Positions 8,497 through 16,358 of a DNA stretch of 21,606 nucleotides are shown one piece after another. Numbering within the stretch: the first letter of the stretch is position 1; the number at the start of each line of letters is the position of its first letter. Origin of the DNA: Spirochaetes bacterium ADurb.Bin110 (GTDB lineage Bacteria; Spirochaetota; Spirochaetia; Treponematales; Rectinemataceae); the NCBI GenBank assembly GCA_002070755.1, contig MWDY01000184.1, positions 1 to 21,606 of the forward strand, read 5' to 3'. Under the pieces are notes generated by a model. It was given only the letters and a program-made list of their open reading frames with translations. It made no database searches and was not told the origin of the DNA. Both the position numbers and the translations under genes were made by a program.

Positions 8497-10905
8497 TCAG
8501 GCTTTTGTCCTCATGTGGTTTTCTGTTGCTTTATCTATTTTGTTTTGCTCTGAAATGAGCAGCTTCATTATTTTCTCTGGGATAAGAGGCAGATCGTAAT
8601 ATTCGAGCGTCTTTCCTGTTGCGGCTCTAATGGCCTCGAGAACCGCAAAATAGCCTGCTATACCGTATTGTAGCGGAGGCTCGCCAACTGCCTTTGAGTT
8701 GTAGGGTGCAAAGGGATTCTCGAGGCTTGGCAGGAATTCGATATCTATATTTGGAGGTATAAAGCTTATATCGGGCACTTTATAGGTAGATAACGTGTCC
8801 GAAACAGGCTTACCGTCGGGCTCGAAGCGAAGATCTTCGAGCAGAGCCCAACCCAGCCCCTGCGCAAGGGCTCCTTCTATCTGGCCTATATCGACGCTTT
8901 CATCGATACTCTCACCAATATCGTGGACAATTGTTGCGCTGTCGATTGTATAGGTACCTCGTAGGATATCTATGGAGGCTTCTACCAGTGCCGCGCCATA
9001 TACATGATAGGCAAAGGGTTTTCCACGCTCTGTTTTCATATCATATTCGAGCATCGGCGTCGCATAGAATCCATGCGCGGATAGATCTTGACGCGTTGCG
9101 TTCATGGCCTCGATAAGCTCCTCCCAACTGAGATGGCTAGATGTCCCATCTACTAGTACTGCTCCTTCTTTGATATCGATCTTTTCGAGATCGACCATAA
9201 GGAGCTCTGCGGCTTTCTTCAAGAGTCTTCCTCGGATTTCCTGGCATGCAATTTTTGCCGCCATACCATTCATGTCAGATCCCGTGCTCGCGGCGGTCGG
9301 CACGGTGTTGGCTACTGTCAAAGTTGTAGTGCGCTGAACCGTGACTCGATCTATTGGAACACCAAGAGTCTTTGCAACAATTATCGCAATTTTGCGTGCC
9401 ACTTGTTGGCCCATTTCGATGGCGCCCGTCGAGACCACTACCGATCCATCTGTGTAGATATGCACAAGAGCTCCGGCTTGATTCATCTGTAGCTTCGTAA
9501 AACTTATGCCAAATGCCACGGGAATAAGGCCAACACCCTTCTTTTTTAGTCGATGTGAGGCATTGAACTCAGCGATTCTAGCTTTTAGCGCGGGATAGTC
9601 GACCTTGCACAGAAGCTGCTCGACCGAGTCCGATGCGCGTACTCTCTCCATAGTCATGCCATAATAGGTCACGTCGCCTTCTTGGAAGAGATTGTTCCGC
9701 TTTATATCGACTGGATCGATTCCCATCTTCTGTGCAAGCGCATCGATTGCCGATTCGATAACAAAGAACGCTTGAGGCCCTCCAAAACCCCTGAAAGCGG
9801 TGAAAGAGGGCAGGTTCGTATGGCACATATAGCCAGTTACCCGCACACTTGGAATCTGATATGCACCGGTGGCATGCAGCACGGTGCGTGCAAGAATTGC
9901 CGCCGATAGATCACAGGTCGAGCCAGAATTCTGGTAGTAGTCTGCCTCGAAAGCTATGAGTTTGCCGTTCGCATCTGCGCCGAGGCGAAAATCTGTGGAA
10001 TAAGGATGACGCTTGCCTGTGGCTCGCATATCATCCTTGCGGTTGAGGTATATTTCGACAGGCTTTCCCGTAACCCAGGAAGCGACAGCGGCCATACATG
10101 CCCAATTGGCTCCTTGATCTTCCTTGCCGCCAAATGCTCCACCGAGGCGCCTTGCCTCGACTTCCACCATGTTCATGGGGAGGCCCAACGCTTGGGCAAC
10201 GGCCCTCTGAACTCCTGTCGGCCCCTGTGTGCTCGAAATGACATGCACTCGGCGACCGTCTATCACCTGCGCTATTGCTCCCTGGGTTTCAAGATAGACA
10301 TGTTCTTGTCCACCCGAATCGACTCTGCCTTCGACGACAAAGACACATCTTGAAAATGCCTCGCTCACGTTGCCACAAGCTATTGTTCGCGGTGGGAATA
10401 TAAAATCTCCCTTAGAAGCCGCTTCCCTTGCATCTATTACTGCAGGAAGGTTTTCTCCTTCTATGCGCACAAGGCTCGCTGCTTTTCTAGCTAGGCTGCG
10501 AGAAGTCGCCACGACAATTGCTAAAGGCTGGCCCCAATAATGCCATTCTTCCTCTGGAAGGAGCGGCTCGTCGGGCTTGTTAAATCCAATCTGATTGGTT
10601 CCGGGGATGTCTTTTGCTAGGATGACTCGTACAGAAGCATCGAGCTCGAGAGCCTTCTCTATGTGGATAGCGTGGATTTTTCCATGTGCGCTCTGCGAAA
10701 GAACAACAACGGCCTGTAGGCAACCTGCCGGACGCGGAATATCATCTATATATTGAGTTTGTCCCAGAACATTTGGCAGCGATTCGGGTATTAAGCCCGA
10801 CGAGCCACTTTCCAATTCCGCTCGACCTGCCCATATAAGACTCATGTCCGAATTCGCTTTTCGAGCCTGGAATTCGTCTTGCTCAAGTAATTCTTTATTA
10901 TTCAT
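8497..10905 (-). CDS. xdhB: Xanthine dehydrogenase, molybdopterin-binding large subunit
   Basis: Molybdenum hydroxylase large subunit, 802 residues, lacking its own Fe-S or FAD domain. Motifs: GGQEHVYLETQ (198-208), RRLGGAFGGKE (252-262), TAFRGFGGPQ (369-378), EMGQQ (497-501) and KAVGEPPL (738-745). Compared from memory with bovine xanthine oxidase, the substrate-pocket residues are kept: E206 (bovine E802), R340 (R880), R372/F374 (R912/F914), F469-T470 (F1009-T1010) and E742 (E1261). This favours a purine hydroxylase over a nicotinate or aldehyde enzyme. Its ATG overlaps the upstream subunit's stop as ATGA, with GGAGGA before it. Partners in YgfK clusters are reported as selenium-dependent, with a labile cofactor selenium that the gene cannot show. 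The symbol follows Rhodobacter capsulatus use (XdhB = Mo subunit); E. coli names differ. Confidence 0.95.
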   Translation of the reverse strand: MNNKELLEQDEFQARKANSDMSLIWAGRAELESGSSGLIPESLPNVLGQTQYIDDIPRPAGCLQAVVVLSQSAHGKIHAIHIEKALELDASVRVILAKDIPGTNQIGFNKPDEPLLPEEEWHYWGQPLAIVVATSRSLARKAASLVRIEGENLPAVIDAREAASKGDFIFPPRTIACGNVSEAFSRCVFVVEGRVDSGGQEHVYLETQGAIAQVIDGRRVHVISSTQGPTGVQRAVAQALGLPMNMVEVEARRLGGAFGGKEDQGANWACMAAVASWVTGKPVEIYLNRKDDMRATGKRHPYSTDFRLGADANGKLIAFEADYYQNSGSTCDLSAAILARTVLHATGAYQIPSVRVTGYMCHTNLPSFTAFRGFGGPQAFFVIESAIDALAQKMGIDPVDIKRNNLFQEGDVTYYGMTMERVRASDSVEQLLCKVDYPALKARIAEFNASHRLKKKGVGLIPVAFGISFTKLQMNQAGALVHIYTDGSVVVSTGAIEMGQQVARKIAIIVAKTLGVPIDRVTVQRTTTLTVANTVPTAASTGSDMNGMAAKIACQEIRGRLLKKAAELLMVDLEKIDIKEGAVLVDGTSSHLSWEELIEAMNATRQDLSAHGFYATPMLEYDMKTERGKPFAYHVYGAALVEASIDILRGTYTIDSATIVHDIGESIDESVDIGQIEGALAQGLGWALLEDLRFEPDGKPVSDTLSTYKVPDISFIPPNIDIEFLPSLENPFAPYNSKAVGEPPLQYGIAGYFAVLEAIRAATGKTLEYYDLPLIPEKIMKLLISEQNKIDKATENHMRTKA

Positions 10906-12428
10906 GGAAATAGCTCCTCCGCAATACCGCTATCTTCAAAGAGGCGCACAAAATGCGCAAGCATGAGCCTATAGACCATTCTGCGCCGATATTCTTCAGA
11001 TCCGCGCACATCGCTTATGGGCTTTACCGAAGCCTCAGCCAAGCTTGCCGTTTTCTTTGCAAGCTCGGCCATCGTTTTCCCATCTGAGATAGGGCAGAAT
11101 GAGCCTTCGAGCAGCTCCATTGCTGCTTTGCTGACTATTGGTATAGGCGCTACTCCTCCAAGGCTTATGTGTACATCCTTGAACTTTTGCTCTTCGATTC
11201 TAAAAGATATGGCCGTATTTACGGCGGCGATATCGAGATTCTTGCGCTTGCTTGCCTTTTCAAAGGAGAATCTCCGTGCCGTCGGATCGTCACAGCATGG
11301 AATCCTGATCGCTCTGATGACTTCTGTTGTTTTTAAATCGATTGTTTTATACCCCAAAAAGAATTTTTCTAGCCTACAAGTACGCGCCTTCATAGATGAG
11401 TCAAATCCTTCCTGTACCTGCGATGAAATGATGAGTTCTGCATCGAGAGCTAATAGCATTGCCGTGATATCCGCCACTGGTGAAGCATTGACGATATTTC
11501 CGCCAATGGTAGCGAGATTGCGTATCAAGGTGCTTGCAAACATCGTTTCGAATTGCTCGATTCCCGGAACTTCTTGTCTTACAAGCTCTGAGGCAAAAAA
11601 ATCCCTCACCGTAACGGCAGCACCGATTTCAAGCCACTTTTGTTCCTTTTCGTCTAAGTAAGCAATCTCTTTGAATTCCGACCTCATTCGAATCAAGAAT
11701 GGCGAAAAGTCATCGCCTGGCTCGGGGTTCTTTACATAATAGTCTGTTCCTCCGCCTAATATGACAATGCCATTAGATGTTATTCTCCCCTTTGGCGCTA
11801 TTTGAGGATTCTTTTCTTCTATTGAGTTCTGGGGGAATAGTCTGGATATTTCATCTGCAAATTCGCTGACAGATAGAGGAAGCACGTGAGCATCCACTAG
11901 CGCATTCAGCCTAGCCTCTGGATCAATGGGCAGGTCTTTGAATTGCTCGATAAGCCTGCGGGCTGCCCTTCGAATGGCGGCATATCCCGTGCATCGGCAT
12001 AAGTTGCCATCTATGGCCCGCAAAGCATCCGCAAGGTTGAGTGGTTTCGGCTCCGCCAACCACGAAGTCAAGGCGATGATGAATCCAGGCGTGCAAAACC
12101 CGCATTGGCTTGCATTCTCATCCAAAAACGCGCGCATGACTGGCGTAAGTCCATCGTGGGTACCTTCTATTAAGCCTTCGAGCGTAATAAGATGTTTGCC
12201 TTTGAGTTCGCCAAGAGCAAGTAGGCACGAAGGAACCGCTAGATATCGCAGTTGGCCAGATGAATATTCTCCGATCAATATAGCACACGCGCCACAATCG
12301 CCCTCGCGGCATCCTTCCTTTGTTGCCATAAGGCCAAGTTCGCCTCGAATTACATCGATTGCAGGCGTACCTTCGGCTGAATGAATATCCTGCCATGTAT
12401 TGTTGACTTTTATGTGCAAAGAAGCCAT
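10902..12428 (-). CDS. xdhA: Xanthine dehydrogenase small subunit: fused [2Fe-2S] and FAD domains
   Basis: Electron-transfer subunit of 508 residues that takes electrons from the Mo subunit and passes them to NAD+ or another acceptor. Plant-type [2Fe-2S] cysteines are C40, C45, C48 and C68. The second cluster has C109 and C112 (QCGFCTPG) and C144 and C146 (CRCTGY). The FAD domain starts near 210 with GGGTDYYV (225-232) and the vanillyl-oxidase/XDH motif NLATIGGNIVNASPVAD (304-320). The fused layout matches R. capsulatus XdhA, whereas the E. coli cluster uses a separate FAD protein (YgfM) and fuses Fe-S to the Mo subunit (XdhD). ATG 12428 is chosen over an in-frame ATG at 12458 because GGGAGAG lies just upstream and the Fe-S domain begins directly. 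It is the first gene after a 150-base gap with a likely promoter. Confidence 0.94.
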   Translation of the reverse strand: MASLHIKVNNTWQDIHSAEGTPAIDVIRGELGLMATKEGCREGDCGACAILIGEYSSGQLRYLAVPSCLLALGELKGKHLITLEGLIEGTHDGLTPVMRAFLDENASQCGFCTPGFIIALTSWLAEPKPLNLADALRAIDGNLCRCTGYAAIRRAARRLIEQFKDLPIDPEARLNALVDAHVLPLSVSEFADEISRLFPQNSIEEKNPQIAPKGRITSNGIVILGGGTDYYVKNPEPGDDFSPFLIRMRSEFKEIAYLDEKEQKWLEIGAAVTVRDFFASELVRQEVPGIEQFETMFASTLIRNLATIGGNIVNASPVADITAMLLALDAELIISSQVQEGFDSSMKARTCRLEKFFLGYKTIDLKTTEVIRAIRIPCCDDPTARRFSFEKASKRKNLDIAAVNTAISFRIEEQKFKDVHISLGGVAPIPIVSKAAMELLEGSFCPISDGKTMAELAKKTASLAEASVKPISDVRGSEEYRRRMVYRLMLAHFVRLFEDSGIAEELFP

Positions 12429-12432
12429 TTTG

Positions 12433-12439
12433 CTCTCCC
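12433..12439 (-). promoter_or_regulatory. Ribosome binding site fixing the xdhA start
   Basis: GGGAGAG ends four bases before the ATG at 12428. It supports this start over the in-frame ATG at 12458, which would lie at or upstream of the predicted -10 element and so could not be used from that promoter. Confidence 0.7.
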
Positions 12440-12448
12440 TATTTGAAA

Positions 12449-12457
12449 AGTATATCA
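12449..12457 (-). promoter_or_regulatory. Probable extended -10 promoter before xdhA
   Basis: The minus strand reads TGATATACT, that is TGn followed by TATACT (5 of 6 to the sigma70 -10 consensus). The -35 region is poor: ATGCCC at 17-base spacing, 3 of 6. Extended -10 promoters tolerate this. Transcription would start near 12442 and give a leader of about 14 bases that still contains GGGAGAG. It could let the catabolic genes be expressed apart from the transporter genes. Confidence 0.5.
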
Positions 12458-12546
12458 TAGATTTTTTGGAAGGGCATTCATAACGCTGGGCCCGAGCGCT
12501 TGCATCCCTCTATTTATGGAAAGAGGTAAGCTTTTGGAAAGGACTT

Positions 12547-12563
12547 GCCTTATGCATAAAGGC
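12547..12563. repeat. Small inverted repeat after the adenine deaminase gene
   Basis: GCCTTATGCATAAAGGC gives a 5-base-pair stem (GCCTT/AAGGC) around ATGCATA, starting 16 bases past the adenine deaminase stop. No T-run follows in the direction of transcription, so it is not a standard intrinsic terminator. It may be an operator or an mRNA processing element, or chance. The rest of the 12429-12578 gap shows only the promoter and ribosome site described separately. Confidence 0.3.
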
Positions 12564-12578
12564 TACCAAGAGGCTGAA

Positions 12579-14315
12579 TCAATGCTTGTTTTTGACTTTT
12601 TCGTACGCGTAGAGCGATACTTTTTCGAACTTTTCGACATCGACAAGGCCTTTATCCGTAATCTTGAGGCTTGGAATCACGGGAAGGGCCATAAACGAGA
12701 GTGTCATAAGAGGAGAAGTCGCGGTCAGACCTTCTTTCTGAAAGAGTCTATCGAAATCGCTCAGCTTTTCGATAACAAAGTCGGCTGGCTTATCGCTCAT
12801 GAGACCCGCAACAGGCAAAGGAAGATCCAGTAGAATCTGATCTCCCACTGCATATACTAAGCCGCCCTTGATTTTGTTGAGATGTCTGGCTGCCTTGAAG
12901 ATCGATAGATCATCGACACCAGCGATGATCATATGATGTGAATCATGGCTTATGGTGCTGCCTATAGCTCCGCGTTTAAGCCCAAGTCCCTGAATGAAGC
13001 CTTTTCCAATATTCCCCGAGCCTGTGTGTCTCTCTATGACGAATATCTTTAGGATGTCGCGCTCGAGATCTGAAACGAGCGCTCCATTCTCGAAAGGAAG
13101 CTCCTCTATGCTATGTATGGTTAGCAGAGAATTCGGCTGGACTCTGATTACTCTCACCGGAGATCCCTTATCAGGAATCACAAAATCTTCGGCAGTCAAC
13201 CATTTGATATTGACCGAATCTCGGATCGCTATTGGAGTTCCAGAAAAATCTTCGATCAGAGAACCATCTTTTGCAACAATCTTCCCGTTTTTAACGACCG
13301 CTTTGATTTCAAAGGATTCAAAGGATGAGAACACGATAAAATCAGCCTTATAGCCTGGAGCAATAGCACCTTGAAAAGGAATTCCAAACCATTTAGCTGC
13401 ATTGCTCGAAGCTATACGAATCGCATCTATGGGATCGACACCTGCTTCCAGCATCAGCCTTAGCGAGAAGTCTATGTGACCCTCATCGCGCAGATCGTTA
13501 CAATGACGGTCATCGGAACATAGCATGAAGCGTCCCGCGTTTTCGCGTCGCACCGCAGATACCAAATTGCGCAAATCCTTTGCTGTAGAACCTTCTCTCA
13601 GCATTATGTACATTCCCTTACTGACCTTCTCCAACGCCTCTTCTGCGGTGGTACACTCATGGTCAGAGCCAATACCCGCCGCTATGTAGGCCGAGAGCCG
13701 AGCTCCCGAAAGGCCAGGTGAATGTCCGTCTATAGGCCTTCCATTCGACTTGAATAGGGCGATCTTATCCATAAGCTGCGGATTCTGGGCCAAAACTCCT
13801 GGGTAGTTCATCACTTCGCCAAGCCCGAGCACGCGAGGCTCCTGCAAAAATTGATGCATATCAGAGGCATAGAGAGCCGCGCCAGCTGTATCGAAATCCG
13901 TGGCTGGCACACACGATGGAACCATAAAATAGACATCGAGGGGAATATTTTCCGAAACATTGAGCATATAGCGCATACCATCATAGCCCATCACATTGGC
14001 AATCTCATGAGGATCTGCAATTACGGTGGTGGTTCCATGAGGTATGACGACTTTCGCATATTCCGCCGGAGTTAGAAGCGAGGACTCTATGTGAACATGG
14101 GCATCGACAAGACCAGGTGCAAGATACATTCCTTTGAGGTCTATTGTTTCCTTTGCCGAAAGGCCATCGTTGACTCCGGCCACATAGCCATTCTTTATCG
14201 AGACGATAGAATCCCTGAGCAAGCGACCAGAAAGGACATCTACTAAAATACAGTTGATATAATTTATATCGCATTGCACCTTTCCAACCGCGGCGTCGAT
14301 GATGTCCTTTTTCAT
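12579..14315 (-). CDS. ade: Adenine deaminase
   Basis: Converts adenine to hypoxanthine and ammonia, feeding imported adenine into xanthine dehydrogenase. 578 residues, close to E. coli Ade (588). Metal motifs: H73 and H75 in DAHVHIESS, the adjacent DPHEIANV (101-108), GHSPGLSG, CSDDRHCND and the family's C-terminal HDSHHMI near residue 458. These separate it from the smaller adenosine-deaminase-like adenine deaminases. The reading frame stays open to 14603, but that extension lies inside the permease gene; ATG 14315 is chosen because it has GGGAGG upstream, overlaps the permease stop as ATGA, and starts where the family starts. Being co-translated with an ABC permease suggests the importer carries adenine-yielding purines. 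Confidence 0.96.
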   Translation of the reverse strand: MKKDIIDAAVGKVQCDINYINCILVDVLSGRLLRDSIVSIKNGYVAGVNDGLSAKETIDLKGMYLAPGLVDAHVHIESSLLTPAEYAKVVIPHGTTTVIADPHEIANVMGYDGMRYMLNVSENIPLDVYFMVPSCVPATDFDTAGAALYASDMHQFLQEPRVLGLGEVMNYPGVLAQNPQLMDKIALFKSNGRPIDGHSPGLSGARLSAYIAAGIGSDHECTTAEEALEKVSKGMYIMLREGSTAKDLRNLVSAVRRENAGRFMLCSDDRHCNDLRDEGHIDFSLRLMLEAGVDPIDAIRIASSNAAKWFGIPFQGAIAPGYKADFIVFSSFESFEIKAVVKNGKIVAKDGSLIEDFSGTPIAIRDSVNIKWLTAEDFVIPDKGSPVRVIRVQPNSLLTIHSIEELPFENGALVSDLERDILKIFVIERHTGSGNIGKGFIQGLGLKRGAIGSTISHDSHHMIIAGVDDLSIFKAARHLNKIKGGLVYAVGDQILLDLPLPVAGLMSDKPADFVIEKLSDFDRLFQKEGLTATSPLMTLSFMALPVIPSLKITDKGLVDVEKFEKVSLYAYEKVKNKH

Positions 14316-15262
14316 TTTTCCTCCCTCATATATGAGGATCCAAGCGCGGCAGGCGCTCCCACTTTTTTGGATAGGGCTTCCCACCATGTAATTGCGACGA
14401 GCACAAGTATGGTACCGATATATGGCAGCATATTGAGAAAGTTCGCGGGTATGCTCGTTCCCGATGCTTGAAGACGAAACTGGACGGCATTGATTCCTCC
14501 GAACAATAGAGATCCCCACACTGCCCGCGCAGGATTCCACATCGAAAAGATAACGAGCGCAATCACAATCCATCCTCTTCCGCCAGTAATATTTTCCGAC
14601 CATCCTGGTGTGTAAGAAAGAGAAAGATGAGCACCGCCTAAGGCTATCAGCATACCACCAATTATAGTATAGAAATATCTAGTTTTAGTAACATCGATTC
14701 CCATTGCATCGGCGGTATATGGATCTTCTCCCACAGAACGAAGCCATAGACCCGGCCTTGTCTTGTAAAGAAAAAACCATGCAAGAGGAATCAAAAGGTA
14801 TACCAGATAGGTCATCATATCTTGATTCAAGAATGCCGAAAGAATCGGTATATCCTTTGCCCATTTCGGAGCAAAGGGCAGAATTCGCTCTGCTCTAAGG
14901 CCTACTAACCTGAAATTGTTGGATTCTGGCCCAAGCCTTTGTCCCAGAAATGATGAGAACCCCGTTCCAAAGAGCGTTATCGAAAGCCCTGATACAACCT
15001 GATTTGCCCTCATTGTTGTTGTAAGAAAAGCATGCAGCAAAGCAAGAATACCACCGATCGCCATTGCTGCCAAAATTCCCAGCATGATGCTGTGGCTATA
15101 AAAGACAGTAGCAAAAGCAGTCAAGGCTCCCATAAGCATGATTCCCTCTACACCGAGATTCAGGATGCCAGTGCGTTCGGTGAGGATTTCTCCGATAGTT
15201 GCAATTGTAAGGCTTGTTCCTGCACGGATGGTAATCGTCAGAATCGAAGTGATAAAATCCAT
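14312..15262 (-). CDS. ABC transporter permease, second BMP-type nucleoside permease (NupQ/YufQ-like)
   Basis: Integral membrane protein of 316 residues, of the branched-chain/simple-sugar permease fold used with BMP binding proteins. The family motif GILNLGVEGIMLMGA is at 32-46. Hydrophobic segments fill most of the chain, with about eight possible membrane spans. It pairs with the longer permease just upstream (16-base gap, AGGAG seven bases before the ATG) to make the membrane channel of a nucleoside or purine importer. The C-terminus is short and charged (MREEK), with the last bases used as the start of the adenine deaminase gene. The substrate is inferred from neighbours only. Confidence 0.92.
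   Translation of the reverse strand: MDFITSILTITIRAGTSLTIATIGEILTERTGILNLGVEGIMLMGALTAFATVFYSHSIMLGILAAMAIGGILALLHAFLTTTMRANQVVSGLSITLFGTGFSSFLGQRLGPESNNFRLVGLRAERILPFAPKWAKDIPILSAFLNQDMMTYLVYLLIPLAWFFLYKTRPGLWLRSVGEDPYTADAMGIDVTKTRYFYTIIGGMLIALGGAHLSLSYTPGWSENITGGRGWIVIALVIFSMWNPARAVWGSLLFGGINAVQFRLQASGTSIPANFLNMLPYIGTILVLVAITWWEALSKKVGAPAALGSSYMREEK
14320..14325 (-). promoter_or_regulatory. Ribosome binding site fixing the adenine deaminase start
   Basis: GGGAGG lies four bases before ATG 14315, within the last codons of the permease gene. It supports this start over the 96-codon longer open frame that begins at 14603. Confidence 0.7.
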
Positions 15263-15278
15263 ACGATACTCCTAAGTG

Positions 15279-16358
15279 TCATCCCGGCAGGCTGCCTTTT
15301 TTGTCTATTACTGCCAGAAGCCTGTATTCAGTGAATAGAGAGCCTGCTAGCATCGGAAATAGTATGAGACCTTGCATCACGGTACCCATGGCTGCAGGTA
15401 GCCCCATTACCATCTGCACCTGATCGCCCCCCACAGATAGCGCGGCAAGCGCTAGAGCTACGAAAGGAATCGCAAGAGGATTGAGTTGACTCATCCATGC
15501 AACTATTATCGCTGTATATCCATAGCCTATAGAAAGGCCTTGCTGAAGGCGATGCGATATTCCTGTTACCTCGAATGCTCCTGCTAGCCCGCAGAGAGCC
15601 CCGGAAAGCGCAATTGCAAGGACGATATTCCGTTCAACGGCGATGCCCTGATATCTTGCTGCGTGTTGGCTTGCACCGATGATCTGCAGCTCGAAGCCCC
15701 AGCGGGTGCGCTTCAGAATAAACCATAGAATAAGGGCAACGAACAGAGCTATCAAAATGCCAATATGCGCGCGTCCCACGATTCGCGGAAGCCATGCATT
15801 CGATGCAAACATACGCGAACCGGGGAAGCCATATCCCTTAGGATCTCGCCATGGGCCATAATATAAGTACTCTGAGAACAAAATGGCGATATAATTCATC
15901 ATAAGTGTGACAAGCGTCTCGTCGACATTGAGAGAGGTCTTGAGAAGCGCAGGAATTCCAGCCCAAAGCGCACCGGCAAGCAAGCCTCCTAATAGGGCGC
16001 TCACTAGAAGCAAAGGACCTGGCAGGTATTGCTCTAGAAAAAGAGCCACTCCCGCCGCAGCTACTCCGCCCAGCGTAAGCTGGCCCTCAGCACCTATATT
16101 CCAAAACTTCAACTGAAAAGCGATTGCCACTCCGAGGCCTGTCATCATTAGAGGTATTGCTTTTACAAGTGTCTCTGCAAAACCATGTAAGGATCCAAAA
16201 GCACCAATTGCCATTGCTGAATAGGTTTTGAGAGGATCGGCTCCGAAGATGGTCAGCAATAAAGCAGTCAGGCATAGAGAGACAGCAAATGATATCAGAG
16301 GGACGAGAATAAGGGCCGAAATCGATGTCGCTTTTCGTTTTTCGAATACGAGCCTCAT
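15279..16358 (-). CDS. ABC transporter permease, first BMP-type nucleoside permease (NupP/YufP-like)
   Basis: Integral membrane protein of 359 residues with the family signature FWNIGAEGQLTLGG at 85-98, an N-terminal membrane span at about 12-37 and a run of further hydrophobic segments. It belongs with the BMP-type nucleoside importers (YufP/NupP, in the same superfamily as RbsC/LivH). The ATG at 16358 overlaps the ATPase stop by one base (TGATG) and has GGAGGT six bases upstream; the adjacent TTG at 16361 is possible but less likely. It forms the transmembrane pair with the next gene. Which purine or nucleoside is carried is not visible from the sequence. Confidence 0.92.
   Translation of the reverse strand: MRLVFEKRKATSISALILVPLISFAVSLCLTALLLTIFGADPLKTYSAMAIGAFGSLHGFAETLVKAIPLMMTGLGVAIAFQLKFWNIGAEGQLTLGGVAAAGVALFLEQYLPGPLLLVSALLGGLLAGALWAGIPALLKTSLNVDETLVTLMMNYIAILFSEYLYYGPWRDPKGYGFPGSRMFASNAWLPRIVGRAHIGILIALFVALILWFILKRTRWGFELQIIGASQHAARYQGIAVERNIVLAIALSGALCGLAGAFEVTGISHRLQQGLSIGYGYTAIIVAWMSQLNPLAIPFVALALAALSVGGDQVQMVMGLPAAMGTVMQGLILFPMLAGSLFTEYRLLAVIDKKGSLPG

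Noticed and set aside
11017..11661. 214-codon open frame on the plus strand, the longest there
   Set aside because: It lies entirely antisense to the XdhA gene, whose Fe-S and FAD motifs are unmistakable; the plus-strand protein shows no recognisable motif and looks like a shadow of the codon pattern.
12484..12498. CGCTGGGCCCGAGCG palindrome-like sequence
   Set aside because: The arms need a bulged base and leave no loop, so it is not a hairpin, and nothing else supports a binding site.
12516..12833. 105-codon plus-strand frame overlapping the adenine deaminase 3' end
   Set aside because: Most of it is antisense to the conserved adenine deaminase C-terminus and the translation shows no known feature.
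14316..14603. N-terminal extension of adenine deaminase by 96 codons
   Set aside because: It is a frame-shifted reading of the permease gene, has a cysteine/arginine-rich non-family sequence, and a good ribosome site and ATGA overlap mark ATG 14315.
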